Shown here one piece after another: positions 21,828-30,869 of a stretch of DNA of 64,000 nucleotides. The notes beneath the pieces were generated by a model. It saw only the letters and a list, made by a program, of their open reading frames with translations. It was not told where the DNA came from and did not search any database. Made by a program: the position numbers and the translations under genes. Every line of letters begins with the position of its first letter. Positions within the stretch are counted from its first letter, which is position 1. Source of the stretch: Sporosarcina quadrami (GTDB lineage: Bacteria; Bacillota; Bacilli; Bacillales_A; Planococcaceae); contig NZ_JACSQN010000002.1 in the NCBI RefSeq assembly GCF_014836615.1, positions 124,001 to 188,000 of the forward strand. The letters run 5' to 3'.

Positions 21828-22367
21828 ATGAGAACAACGGAGCTACCGAAAGTTGAAATAAGGGAATTAACTCTTGATGATGTAGAAGATCGGTATCAAT
21901 GGTGTTTAGATAAAGAAGTGACAAAGCACCTGAATATGCCAGAAAAGTTTCCTCCGTTTAGTAGGGAAGAAACCCAAATTTGGATTGAAATGTGCATTAA
22001 CAAGAGAAATGGATATGAACAAAAAGCCATTGTAACAGAAGAGAGAAAACATATTGGTTGGGTTGATTTAAAGAACATCGATAGGATGAATAGACACGCT
22101 GAATTAGGAATTGCAATTGGTGATAAAACATATTGGGGCAAAGGATATGGACTTGCTGCAATGAAAGAAATGCTTTTATGGGGATTTAACGAATTAGAAC
22201 TAAACAAGATTTGGTTAAGAGTCGAAGTGGATAATGAAAAAGCAATCAAATCTTATACTCGTATGGGTTATGTAGAAGAAGGCATTTTAAGACAAGACCG
22301 ATTAAGAAATGGTGAATTTGTTGACCGTGTAAGAATGAGTATCCTTAAACAGGATTTCTTCAAGTAA
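21828..22367 (+). CDS. GNAT N-acetyltransferase, RimJ/RimL type
   Basis: 179 residues. The protein has the acetyl-CoA fold of the RimJ/RimL branch: VEIRELTLDDVEDRYQW at the start, GWVDLKNID, HAELGIAIGDKTYWGKGYG with the acetyl-CoA loop (GKGYGLAAMKEM), NKIWLRVEVDNEKAIKSYTR and MGYVEEGILR at the end. Substrate cannot be told from sequence; many relatives act on small molecules or antibiotics. AGGGGG precedes the ATG. It lies between two inverted copies of a dispersed repeat, is A+T-richer than the pyr genes and has no place in the conserved gene order, all of which suggest recent acquisition. Confidence 0.88.
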   Translation: MRTTELPKVEIRELTLDDVEDRYQWCLDKEVTKHLNMPEKFPPFSREETQIWIEMCINKRNGYEQKAIVTEERKHIGWVDLKNIDRMNRHAELGIAIGDKTYWGKGYGLAAMKEMLLWGFNELELNKIWLRVEVDNEKAIKSYTRMGYVEEGILRQDRLRNGEFVDRVRMSILKQDFFK

Positions 22368-22402
22368 CGGGTGCTTTAATGATATAGCACACACTTAGTT
22401 AA

Positions 22403-22527
22403 TTGGAGTGGAAGACGGCGACTCCGGGAGGATTAGCGTGTGCCTTGAGACCCTGGACGGAGAGAAGCGAAGGAAGCGGCTCAAGCCACGCCCTCCGGAA
22501 AGCGTCCGTCTGGAACGCAAATTAACG
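22403..22527 (+). repeat. dispersed GC-rich repeat, right copy (plus orientation)
   Basis: About 125 bp from GGAGTGGAAGACGGCGACTCC (first 20 bases shown less one) to GGAACGCAAATTAACG. It aligns with the reverse complement of 21583-21706 (shared blocks GGCGACTCC-like, AAGCC-CGCCC, CGGAAAGCGT and GGAACGCAAA). It is followed at 22539-22555 by ATTCCAGAATCGGGAGC, a relative of the 55-bp repeat tail. The open frame over it is not considered a gene. Confidence 0.8.
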
Positions 22528-22672
22528 ATTCTAACACTATTCCAGAATCGGGAGCTATTCTCGAAGAATTATTGTGCGCATTTGCATAAATTAGGACAAG
22601 TAGGTAGCGACATCATAAAAGGATATGAATGAAAATTATTAATAATATCTAATTAGCAAGGAGTGGCTCCTA

Positions 22673-23203
22673 GTGAAAATGTATCCTGAGTTTCAAGATA
22701 TTACTAGAAAAACAGAGATTGGTGGACTTACCAAATTAGAGCTCATTCGAAAATTACGACAACAATCTATCTCGTTGAATGAGTATGCTGAGATACTATT
22801 ATCTAACGATAAATTTACTACATCAAAAACAAAATACAATCTGAAGACCGTTGAACTAACTATAAGGAACCTTGGCTTTCCTGGAGGAGCCACTATGCCT
22901 CAAATAATTAAACGAGCTGAAGAACTTGGTTTGGATTTGTGTCCACTTGAGGTAGGACCTCATATAAGGCTAAATTATTTAGATCAACCTGAAGGTAGTA
23001 CAAGGAATCTTTCACGAGGACAAGCTCCTTCTGGGTCCATCACAATAGCAACAGAAAAAATTAGTGAAGATGATGATTTTCCGAGAGGTTTTTATCTAAG
23101 GAAAATTAGTGGTGTGTTGTGGTTACGTGGATATATTGCTGATGATTTGCACGTTTGGAAGACTGAGGATCGCTTTATCTTTTGTCAAAGGAAAGATTGT
23201 TGA
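22673..23203 (+). CDS. conserved-type hypothetical protein of unknown function
   Basis: 176 residues, no function recognised. Soluble, no signal peptide or membrane segment. Residues 18-50 read as a helical segment (GLTKLELIRKLRQQSISLNE); a central part contains LGFPGGATMPQIIKRAEELG and the last third is beta-like with FPRGFYLRKISGVLWLRGYI and an aromatic-rich end. I recall similar short proteins in Bacillus, sometimes loosely called helicase, but no helicase motif is present. The GTG start at 22673 sits nine bases after AAGGAG; ATG 22679 is the alternative. It follows a repeat copy and belongs to the accessory island. Confidence 0.75.
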   Translation: MKMYPEFQDITRKTEIGGLTKLELIRKLRQQSISLNEYAEILLSNDKFTTSKTKYNLKTVELTIRNLGFPGGATMPQIIKRAEELGLDLCPLEVGPHIRLNYLDQPEGSTRNLSRGQAPSGSITIATEKISEDDDFPRGFYLRKISGVLWLRGYIADDLHVWKTEDRFIFCQRKDC

Positions 23204-23227
23204 ACTTTATTAAAAATGAGGTGTAAT

Positions 23228-23695
23228 ATGGCTAAAGAAATGATTTACATTGATTTTACTAAAGGATATAAACAATTTGATACTAGTAAAATGAGTGAAT
23301 GGACAAGTGAGGAATGGAAAGAATGGACGGCAGAACCCGATGATAATCTTGGGATTCATAAAGTCCTGTTTGATGATCCGGAATTTTATTTTAAAATGAC
23401 TAGCCTCTATTATGATGAAGCTTCAAATGATATGTATGTAACATTTGATGCGCAAAATAAAACAAATAGAGATTACTCTATTCGTTTTGGGAAATGGAAA
23501 GTTGATGAACAAGAATTTGACTTATCCAATTCAACTCCAACAACATTGGGGAACAAATCGGAAATTATACATTTAAAAGAGTCTGTTAAAAGTGGTTTTC
23601 TGAAGAGTATGATCAGTATGGAAGTTAATATTATTGATGTGAATAGGAGAGCTAGAGAGTTAGTGTTTATATTAAAGATATACAGTATTTATTAA
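23228..23695 (+). CDS. hypothetical protein
   Basis: 155 residues, not recognised. Acidic and rich in aromatic residues (SEWTSEEWKEWTAEPDD), with alternating strand-like segments in the middle (FYFKMTSLYYDE, DMYVTFDAQNKT, YSIRFGKWKVDEQEF); no signal peptide, membrane segment or catalytic motif is seen. It starts 24 bases after the previous gene, so the two are probably co-transcribed. GAGGTG precedes the ATG at 23228; a longer start at 23216 lies before that site. It ends before a bidirectional terminator. Confidence 0.7.
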   Translation: MAKEMIYIDFTKGYKQFDTSKMSEWTSEEWKEWTAEPDDNLGIHKVLFDDPEFYFKMTSLYYDEASNDMYVTFDAQNKTNRDYSIRFGKWKVDEQEFDLSNSTPTTLGNKSEIIHLKESVKSGFLKSMISMEVNIIDVNRRARELVFILKIYSIY

Positions 23696-23761
23696 ATCTA
23701 TGTTATTTGGTCTGTGGAAGACATACATACTTATAACAGATGAGTTTCTATATATATGCAA

Positions 23762-23802
23762 AAAAAAGAATCCGTTTCAAATTCGAATTCGGATTCTTTT
23801 TT
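23762..23802. terminator. bidirectional terminator between the island and rqcH
   Basis: AAAAAAGAATCCG (23762-23774) pairs with CGGATTCTTTTTT (23790-23802), a 13-bp perfect stem. It has T runs in both directions and can end both the plus-strand island transcript and minus-strand rqcH. Nothing else is seen in 23696-23927. Confidence 0.85.
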
Positions 23803-23927
23803 GCGGGTATTTTTGTTTTTGCACCATCGGACTGAAAGGATTGAATTGGATTCTATTCTTCCTTTTTGATGTTTAACCCGAACTTGTTACCATTTGTGAA
23901 TCATTTATATGATGCGGAGACATTAAC

Positions 23928-25619
23928 TCATTTCTTCAGTTTCCGCACGACATCTTCTTCTGGAGTGACAAATATCGTTTTCTGCTCGAAATAGATGACG
24001 AATCCGGGTTTTGATCCGTTCGGTTTTTTCACATGTTTTACTTCTGTAAAGTCAACAGGCACTGAAGATGAGCCTCTTGCCTTACTGAAGTAAGCGGAAA
24101 GAGTGGCTGCTTCCTGGATTGTCTGCTCGTCTGGATCCGCGTCATGAATGACAACATGGGATCCCGGAATATCTTTCGTATGAAACCAAACATGATCTCT
24201 TGCGGCTATTTTAAACGTCACATAATCATTTTGCTTGTTATTTTTCCCAACAGAAATAGGGATGCCAGTCGAAGATACATAATTTTCCGGTGATGGCTTT
24301 TTAGGCTTCGGCTTCTTTTTACCACGTCTTGCCTTCATTAAACCAAGATCAGCCAGCTCTTCACGTATTTCATCAATATCATCTGGTGAAGCTTGCATTA
24401 CTTGTTGCTTAATCATTTCGAAATAATCGATATCCTCTTGTGCTTTTTGCAATTGCTCGGCGATCATAATCAATGCATTTTTAGCTTTTGTATAACGGGA
24501 ATAAAACCGCTGCGCATTTTCAATCGGTGTCTTCCGCGGATCGAGAGGAATTGTCACTGTCGTGCCTTCCTCGTAATAATTGTCGACAGTCGCTTCCAAA
24601 TCGCCTTTTTGAATGGCGTAGCTGTTTGCAGTTAATAGTTCTCCGTATAATTGGAATGTATCGAGCTTTTCTGCAGCTTGCTGTTCTTTGGAAAGTTTAT
24701 TCATCTTCAGTTTTAGTTTTGCAATTTCATTGTCCAGCCATCTTTCCAAGTCCGCTGCTTGTGATTTTACACGCTCACGTTCAGCTCTTGCAAAATACAC
24801 TTTGTCGAGCATTTCACCTAATGTATCGAAAGTGGCTATCGTTTTATCGGCGAATGTTAAAGCCGTTGCAGAAAATATTGTTTTGTTGCCATTTTCTGCA
24901 ATGGTAGGAATTTTCAATTCACCTTTAAAAGAAGATAGGAAAGTTTTAAATATCATAAAGAATTGATCGGGACTACTACCCTGTAACCGATGTAGAATTT
25001 CTTGCGCATGAATCTGTGAGAAACCCGAAAACGCACCCACAATATCCTTTGGTTCTTCAATTTCAGAAAACACCTCTGTAAATGTCTTTTCATCTATCTC
25101 AAATGGATTTATTTTATCTTGTGGGGGTGCAGGTATATAAGGTTGTCCGGGCATGACTGTTCGATAACTATTTACCGATGGTGGCAAATGCTTTATGCTG
25201 TCAATGATTATATTACGACCGGGATCGATAAGAATCATATTACTATGTCTACCCATGATTTCAATGATCAATGTCCGTTCAATCTCATCACCAATTTCAT
25301 TTTTTGCGCGAATGTTCAACTTGATAATACGATCATTGCCATCCTGTTCTATCGACTCGATCATTCCGCCTTCAAGGTGCTTTCGGAGCACCATACAAAA
25401 CATCGGCGGTTCGGGTGGGTTCGTCTGCGTATCTTCGGTCAGTTGCAAACGAGAATAGGAGGGATGTGTCGAAATAAGTAATTTATGATTGCTTCTACCT
25501 GCTCTTATCATTAGAATAACTTCTTGGGTGTTCGGTTGATGAATTTTTGAAATTCGTCCATCTTTAATAATCTGTAGCTCGTCTGTCATTGCTGCTGTGA
25601 ATAAACCATCAAATGCCAT
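23928..25619 (-). CDS. rqcH: Ribosome quality control protein RqcH (NFACT/Rqc2 family)
   Basis: 563 residues. Binds stalled 50S subunits carrying peptidyl-tRNA and recruits tRNA-Ala to add alanine tails that mark the chain for degradation. The order is NFACT-N (MAFDGLFTAAMTDELQ; the DR pair at residues 96-97 in NDRIIKL), a helix-hairpin region, a coiled coil (~residues 280-430, ERERVKSQAADLERWLDNEI), and NFACT-R with DHVWFHTKDIPGSHVVIH. Older annotation calls it fibronectin-binding protein FbpA. The start at 25619 fits the family and is preceded by AGAGGA; it is seven bases-type spacing. It is the only long minus-strand gene here. YlmH, related to the partner RqcP, is also in the window. Confidence 0.95.
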   Translation of the reverse strand: MAFDGLFTAAMTDELQIIKDGRISKIHQPNTQEVILMIRAGRSNHKLLISTHPSYSRLQLTEDTQTNPPEPPMFCMVLRKHLEGGMIESIEQDGNDRIIKLNIRAKNEIGDEIERTLIIEIMGRHSNMILIDPGRNIIIDSIKHLPPSVNSYRTVMPGQPYIPAPPQDKINPFEIDEKTFTEVFSEIEEPKDIVGAFSGFSQIHAQEILHRLQGSSPDQFFMIFKTFLSSFKGELKIPTIAENGNKTIFSATALTFADKTIATFDTLGEMLDKVYFARAERERVKSQAADLERWLDNEIAKLKLKMNKLSKEQQAAEKLDTFQLYGELLTANSYAIQKGDLEATVDNYYEEGTTVTIPLDPRKTPIENAQRFYSRYTKAKNALIMIAEQLQKAQEDIDYFEMIKQQVMQASPDDIDEIREELADLGLMKARRGKKKPKPKKPSPENYVSSTGIPISVGKNNKQNDYVTFKIAARDHVWFHTKDIPGSHVVIHDADPDEQTIQEAATLSAYFSKARGSSSVPVDFTEVKHVKKPNGSKPGFVIYFEQKTIFVTPEEDVVRKLKK

Positions 25620-25649
25620 TGTGAATTCCTCTTTCAAACGTTTTGTTCC

Positions 25650-25658
25650 ATTTTAGCA
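25650..25658 (-). promoter_or_regulatory. possible extended -10 promoter for rqcH
   Basis: On the minus strand TGCTAAAAT is an extended -10 match, 31 bases before the rqcH start. No clear -35 is seen. It overlaps the -35 area of the gmk promoter on the other strand. Confidence 0.4.
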
Positions 25659-25683
25659 CTCTCAGGTGTAGATATGTTATAAT
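25653..25683 (+). promoter_or_regulatory. promoter for gmk-rpoZ
   Basis: TATAAT (25678-25683) preceded by TGT gives an extended -10. TTAGCA (25653-25658) is a partial -35 at 19 bases. Confidence 0.6.
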
Positions 25684-25728
25684 ATGAGAAGAATGTTTGC
25701 TATGATGAATAAAACAATAATAGCTTAA

Positions 25729-26370
<642 letters not shown>

Positions 26371-26373
26371 TTT

Positions 26374-26598
26374 ATGTTATATCCATCAGTCGATTCATTG
26401 AAAAGTAAAATTGATTCCAAATACACACTCGTAACACTTGCTGCAAAACGAGCTCGTGAAATGCAGGAGAGTCGCAATCCATTATTGCAAAAATACACGT
26501 CTCATAAGAATGTCGGCAAAGCTTTGGAAGAAGTGGCAGCAGGTGTATTATCTAAACAACAACAAGATGATTCTATTATTTATGAAGACGAAGTGTAA
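26374..26598 (+). CDS. rpoZ: RNA polymerase omega subunit
   Basis: 74 residues. Helps assemble beta-prime into RNA polymerase. [21 protein letters not shown] then AKRAREMQ, and [13 protein letters not shown], are family marks, at usual length for Firmicutes. GAAGGGGAA precedes the ATG. It is followed by a hairpin that probably ends the gmk-rpoZ transcript. Confidence 0.94.
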   Translation: MLYPSVDSLKSKIDSKYTLVTLAAKRAREMQESRNPLLQKYTSHKNVGKALEEVAAGVLSKQQQDDSIIYEDEV

Positions 26599-26639
26599 GC
26601 GAATCGAAAATAGTAAAGCATTTTAATAGTCAGTGTGTC

Positions 26640-26680
26640 ACTCCCTTAGAAACAGACTTTCTTTGGGAGTTTCTTATTTT
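26640..26680 (+). terminator. probable terminator after rpoZ
   Basis: ACTCCC (26640-26645) pairs with GGGAGT (26665-26670), with AGAAA/TTTCT inside, and TTCTTATTTT follows. Confidence 0.7.
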
Positions 26681-26715
26681 ACATAGAACAATTTTTGTGG
26701 GAAAGGATGAGCCTG

Positions 26716-27930
26716 TTGTTGAATAAAAAAATACTTGTCTGTGTCACTGGTGGCATTGCCGTCTATAAAGCCGTTGCATTAGTAAGTAAGCTCTCTCAAG
26801 CAGGAGCGGAAGTGAAAGTTATCATGACGTCTTCTGCAATGGAGTTCGTCAAACCGTTATCCTTTCAAGTAATGTCACGCAATGATGTCTATTTTGATAC
26901 ATTCGATGAGAAAGATTCACATGTCATCGCACATATCGACCTTGCTGATTGGGCAGATCTCATCATTGTTGCACCAGCAACTGCGAATGCGATAGGAAAA
27001 ATAGCAAATGGTATTGCGGATGACATGGTTACTACCACACTGCTTGCAACAACTGCTGAAGTTTGGATTGCTCCTGCGATGAATGTGCATATGTATCAAA
27101 ACAAGTCAGTTATGAGGAATATAGCGCAACTTCATGAAGATGGTTATCGTTTCATAGAACCTGCTGAAGGATTTTTAGCTTGTGGCTATGTAGGCAAAGG
27201 GCGATTGGAAGAGCCTGAGCGTATCGTGGATTTAATAAAAGAACGTTTTTCTAACCCAATTCAATTGCCGCTAGCAGGAAAAAAAGTTGTTGTCACGGCT
27301 GGTCCTACTCGCGAAAGAATTGACCCTGTCCGATATATTTCCAACTTCTCAAGCGGGAAAATGGGTTATGCAATGGCAGAAGCAGCTACGAAGTTAGGCG
27401 CTTCGACGGTGCTCATATCGGGGCCAGTAGAACTACCTAAGCCTGAAGGAGTCCGACTAGTGAAAGTGGAAAGTGCTGCTCAAATGCTTGAAGCAGTTCT
27501 TGCAGAATATGACGACGCTTCAATAGTCGTAAAATCTGCGGCTGTTGCTGATTACAAGCCGAAAGAAGCACAAACGCAGAAAATGAAGAAAAAGGATGGC
27601 GATTCATCCATAGAACTCGAACGGACGACAGATATTTTGAAAACACTTGGCGCGCATAAAAACAGTCAAATTCTTGTAGGTTTTGCTGCAGAAACGAATG
27701 ATGCTATCGGTTACGGTAAATCGAAATTGGAGAGTAAAAACCTCGATTATATTATCGTCAACGATGTTACTGATCCTGGAGGAGGATTTGGAAGTGATAC
27801 GAATGTCGTTACACTACTGACGCGGGCAGGTAAATCATATCCATTTGAAGCAATGTTGAAAAGCGAACTAGCAAACGTTCTTCTTGAAAAAATCATCCAA
27901 GAAGAAAGGGCAACTGTCGATGATCGCTGA
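26716..27930 (+). CDS. coaBC: Bifunctional phosphopantothenoylcysteine decarboxylase / phosphopantothenate-cysteine ligase
   Basis: 404 residues from TTG 26716. Two steps of coenzyme A synthesis. The N-terminal CoaC flavodoxin-like part carries VTGGIAVYKAVALVS, the catalytic-type IVAPATANAIGKIANG, PAMNVHMYQN and the flexible flap Cys in FLACGYVGKGRLEEPE. The CoaB part begins near residue 190 with VVVTAGPTRERIDPVRYISN and FSSGKMG. AAGGATG lies eight bases before TTG 26716, giving MLNKK as in relatives; ATG 26707 is too close to that site. The stop lies 11 bases inside priA. Confidence 0.95.
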   Translation: MLNKKILVCVTGGIAVYKAVALVSKLSQAGAEVKVIMTSSAMEFVKPLSFQVMSRNDVYFDTFDEKDSHVIAHIDLADWADLIIVAPATANAIGKIANGIADDMVTTTLLATTAEVWIAPAMNVHMYQNKSVMRNIAQLHEDGYRFIEPAEGFLACGYVGKGRLEEPERIVDLIKERFSNPIQLPLAGKKVVVTAGPTRERIDPVRYISNFSSGKMGYAMAEAATKLGASTVLISGPVELPKPEGVRLVKVESAAQMLEAVLAEYDDASIVVKSAAVADYKPKEAQTQKMKKKDGDSSIELERTTDILKTLGAHKNSQILVGFAAETNDAIGYGKSKLESKNLDYIIVNDVTDPGGGFGSDTNVVTLLTRAGKSYPFEAMLKSELANVLLEKIIQEERATVDDR

Positions 27931-30331
27931 AGTCATTGTCGATGTAGCTGCTTATCCGATAGACAGGCCCTTTGACTATGCAGTTCCATACAACATGCAA
28001 GAAGTGATTGAATGTGGAGTTCGTGTGAAAGTTCCGTTCGGACCAAGAAAAGTTCTCGGTTATGTTGTACAACTAAAAATGGAAACCGACTTAGATGAAA
28101 GTAAGCTAAAACCGATTGATGAATTAATTGATCTAGAGCCTGTTCTTTCAAATGAACTTCTAAAGCTCTCTAAAATTGTGGCAAGAGAAACGCTTGCTTA
28201 TGAAATCGACGCGTTGCAAGTCATGCTTCCAGCCGCTATGCGCGGAAAATATGAGAAATTCATCGAAGTGGAAGAACTGAGTGAGATAGAAAATCCCGCT
28301 TTGGTATCGTTGTTAAAAGGACGTACTCGCATGCCGCTAAAACAAGTAACGGATCCTGCACTACTAAAAATCATTAAAGAGTATGCAAAAGAAGGTATTA
28401 TTACAGTTGATACGGCGATTAGCCAGCGGACGAAAGTGAAAACAGTGCGGATGATTCACATAGCAAATGCTGAGAAACTTCAAGCAATCGATGAAACCAT
28501 TCATGCAAATGCCAAAAAGCAAAAAGAATTACTTGAGTGGTTGAAAGGACATGCAAATGAAACGATAGTTGTTGCGACGGTATTACGCGAATCATCCATT
28601 CAGGCCCCTGTTCTTAAAGCGCTTATCAAAAAAGGTGCCGCAATCGAAAGTAGCGTGGAGACATATCGTGAACCGGATGCACCAAAACTCCGAGATACTG
28701 AAGTGCCACTTAATCTAACAGATGAACAGAGGAGTGCATTGGATCTCGTCAATAAATCATCTGATAACAACACACCTGAAACGTTCCTGTTGCACGGAAT
28801 TACCGGAAGTGGAAAAACCGAAGTGTATTTACAAGCAATTAGTCATGTGTTGAAAAAAGGCAAGGAAGCAATCGTTCTTGTGCCTGAAATTTCATTGACT
28901 CCACAAATGACTTCGCGATTCCAACAACGGTTTGGCTCTCTTGTCGCAGTCATGCACAGCGGTTTATCAGCCGGTGAAAAGTATGATGAATGGAGAAAGA
29001 TCCATCGCAAAGAAGTAAAAGTTGTTGTAGGTGCTCGGTCGGCTATTTTTGCTCCATTTGAGAATATCGGCATTATTATTTTAGATGAAGAGCATGAGTC
29101 AACTTATAAACAAGAAGATAATCCAAGGTATCATGCAAGAGACGTGGCAATTTGGAGATCGGAATATTTCAACTGCCCTGTCATTCTTGGAAGTGCTACG
29201 CCTTCACTCGAATCATATGCGCGTGCTTCTAAAGGCGTTTATACACTACTTGAATTGTCTAAAAGAGCAAAAAACCAAGAACTACCTAGCGTAACCGTCG
29301 TCGATATGCGAGAAGAACTGAAAGACGGAAATCGATCCATGTTTTCAGTTCCTCTAGCGGAAGCCGTCAGAATAAGGTTGGAAAAGAAAGAACAAATCGT
29401 CCTTTTTTTGAATAAAAGAGGGTTTTCCTCATTCGTATTATGCAGAGACTGTGGAACTGTCGTACAATGCCCGAACTGTGACATCTCTTTGACGTATCAC
29501 AGATCAAATGAAAGTTTGAAATGTCATTACTGTGGACACGAAGAAGTAGTGCCACTAAAATGTCCGGAATGTGAGAGTGAGCATATCCGTTTTTTTGGAA
29601 CAGGTACCCAAAAAGCAGAAGAGGAAATTGCTAAGCTTTTTCCTGCGGCAAGGGTTTTAAGAATGGATGTAGATACGACAAGGCAAAAAGGATCTCATGA
29701 GCGAATTCTTCGAAAGTTCAGCGAAGGTGGAGCGGATATTCTCCTCGGTACGCAGATGATTGCAAAAGGGCTGGATTTCCCGAACATCACTTTAGTCGGA
29801 GTACTTGCAGCGGATACAACGTTGCATCTTGCCGATTTCCGTGCTGCCGAAAAGACTTTCCAACTGATGACGCAAGTGAGCGGTCGAGCTGGACGGCATG
29901 AACTGGCAGGGGAAGTATTCATCCAAACTTATACACCGGAACACTATGCTATTGAGTTAGCGAAAACACAGCATTATGAACCTTTTTACAATATGGAAAT
30001 GGGAACAAGGAAGCAATATGGGTATCCTCCGTTCTTTTATATTACATTAATCCAATTTTCTCACGAGGACTTAATGAAAGTTATCGATTATGCAGATAAG
30101 GGTGCGACATTCATTAAGAATTCCTTGTCTCCTGAAACGTTTATAATTGGTCCCGCTTCAGCTGCAATTAGCCGAGTGAACAATAGATATCGGTACCAAT
30201 GTTTGATAAAATACAAAAAAGAGCCGAAACTTATTGAGACATTACAACAGCTAATTAAAATGTACCGTACTAGTTGGATGAAAGACGGCTTACTGATGAG
30301 TGTCGATGTCGATCCGAGCTCCATTTTTTAA
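27920..30331 (+). CDS. priA: Primosomal replication helicase PriA
   Basis: 803 residues, the family length. Restarts stalled replication forks by loading the replicative helicase. An N-terminal DNA-binding domain (AYPIDRPFDYAVP) precedes the helicase with Walker A LLHGITGSGKTEVYLQA, Walker B IIILDEEHESTYK, GSATPSLES and motif VI QVSGRAGR. A zinc-binding insert carries eight Cys in pairs (CRDC, CPNC, CHYC, CPEC) near residues 525-565. The ATG at 27920 gives the family start and overlaps coaBC by 11 bases; GAAAGGG lies upstream. Confidence 0.97.
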   Translation: MIAEVIVDVAAYPIDRPFDYAVPYNMQEVIECGVRVKVPFGPRKVLGYVVQLKMETDLDESKLKPIDELIDLEPVLSNELLKLSKIVARETLAYEIDALQVMLPAAMRGKYEKFIEVEELSEIENPALVSLLKGRTRMPLKQVTDPALLKIIKEYAKEGIITVDTAISQRTKVKTVRMIHIANAEKLQAIDETIHANAKKQKELLEWLKGHANETIVVATVLRESSIQAPVLKALIKKGAAIESSVETYREPDAPKLRDTEVPLNLTDEQRSALDLVNKSSDNNTPETFLLHGITGSGKTEVYLQAISHVLKKGKEAIVLVPEISLTPQMTSRFQQRFGSLVAVMHSGLSAGEKYDEWRKIHRKEVKVVVGARSAIFAPFENIGIIILDEEHESTYKQEDNPRYHARDVAIWRSEYFNCPVILGSATPSLESYARASKGVYTLLELSKRAKNQELPSVTVVDMREELKDGNRSMFSVPLAEAVRIRLEKKEQIVLFLNKRGFSSFVLCRDCGTVVQCPNCDISLTYHRSNESLKCHYCGHEEVVPLKCPECESEHIRFFGTGTQKAEEEIAKLFPAARVLRMDVDTTRQKGSHERILRKFSEGGADILLGTQMIAKGLDFPNITLVGVLAADTTLHLADFRAAEKTFQLMTQVSGRAGRHELAGEVFIQTYTPEHYAIELAKTQHYEPFYNMEMGTRKQYGYPPFFYITLIQFSHEDLMKVIDYADKGATFIKNSLSPETFIIGPASAAISRVNNRYRYQCLIKYKKEPKLIETLQQLIKMYRTSWMKDGLLMSVDVDPSSIF

Positions 30332-30371
30332 ATTGATGTGAAGATTAAACTGTTAGAGAAGAGGAATTTAA

Positions 30372-30869
30372 TTGGCAATATTAGAAATCGTAAAAAGTCC
30401 GTCTCCATTACTAAAAGCGAAATGCAAAGAAGTGAAGAAGTTTGATGCGAAACTTGCGAAATTACTGGACGATATGCACGAAACAATGGTGGAGGCGGAT
30501 GGAATTGGGCTTGCAGCACCGCAAGTAGGCCAATTATTACGCGTCGCTATTGTCGATCTTGGCGAAGGCGCTGACGTAATAGAAATGGTTAACCCTGTCG
30601 TCACGGAAATCGGTGGTTCTGAAATTGAAGTGGAAGGATGCTTGAGCTTCCCAGGATTATATGGTGAAGTGGAACGGCCCTTCTATGTAAAGGTAGAAGC
30701 ACAGGAGCGGGATGGTTCTTTGTACGAGCTTGAAGCGGAAGATTATGAAGCACGTGCAATTCTTCACGAGATTGACCATTTGGATGGAATTCTTTTTGAC
30801 TCTAAGATTAAGCGGATTGTTGATCCTGAAGAATTTGAAGAATTTGACGGGGAGGAAGGTGTGGAATGA
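30372..30869 (+). CDS. def: Peptide deformylase
   Basis: 165 residues. Metalloenzyme that removes formyl from new proteins. Motif 1 GIGLAAPQVG, motif 2 EGCLSFPG and motif 3 HEIDHLDG are all present, giving the Cys-His-His metal site of a type 1 enzyme. The C-terminus is acidic. The start is TTG 30372 after GAGGAA at seven bases. The stop overlaps fmt as ATGA. Together with fmt it forms the formylation/deformylation pair. Confidence 0.96.
   Translation: MAILEIVKSPSPLLKAKCKEVKKFDAKLAKLLDDMHETMVEADGIGLAAPQVGQLLRVAIVDLGEGADVIEMVNPVVTEIGGSEIEVEGCLSFPGLYGEVERPFYVKVEAQERDGSLYELEAEDYEARAILHEIDHLDGILFDSKIKRIVDPEEFEEFDGEEGVE

Noticed and set aside
22408..22632. 74-residue open frame after the acetyltransferase
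   Set aside because: It runs through the right copy of the dispersed repeat and has no ribosome site.
24393..24966. plus-strand frames opposite rqcH
   Set aside because: rqcH on the minus strand has all family motifs; the opposite frames have no ribosome sites or recognisable domains.
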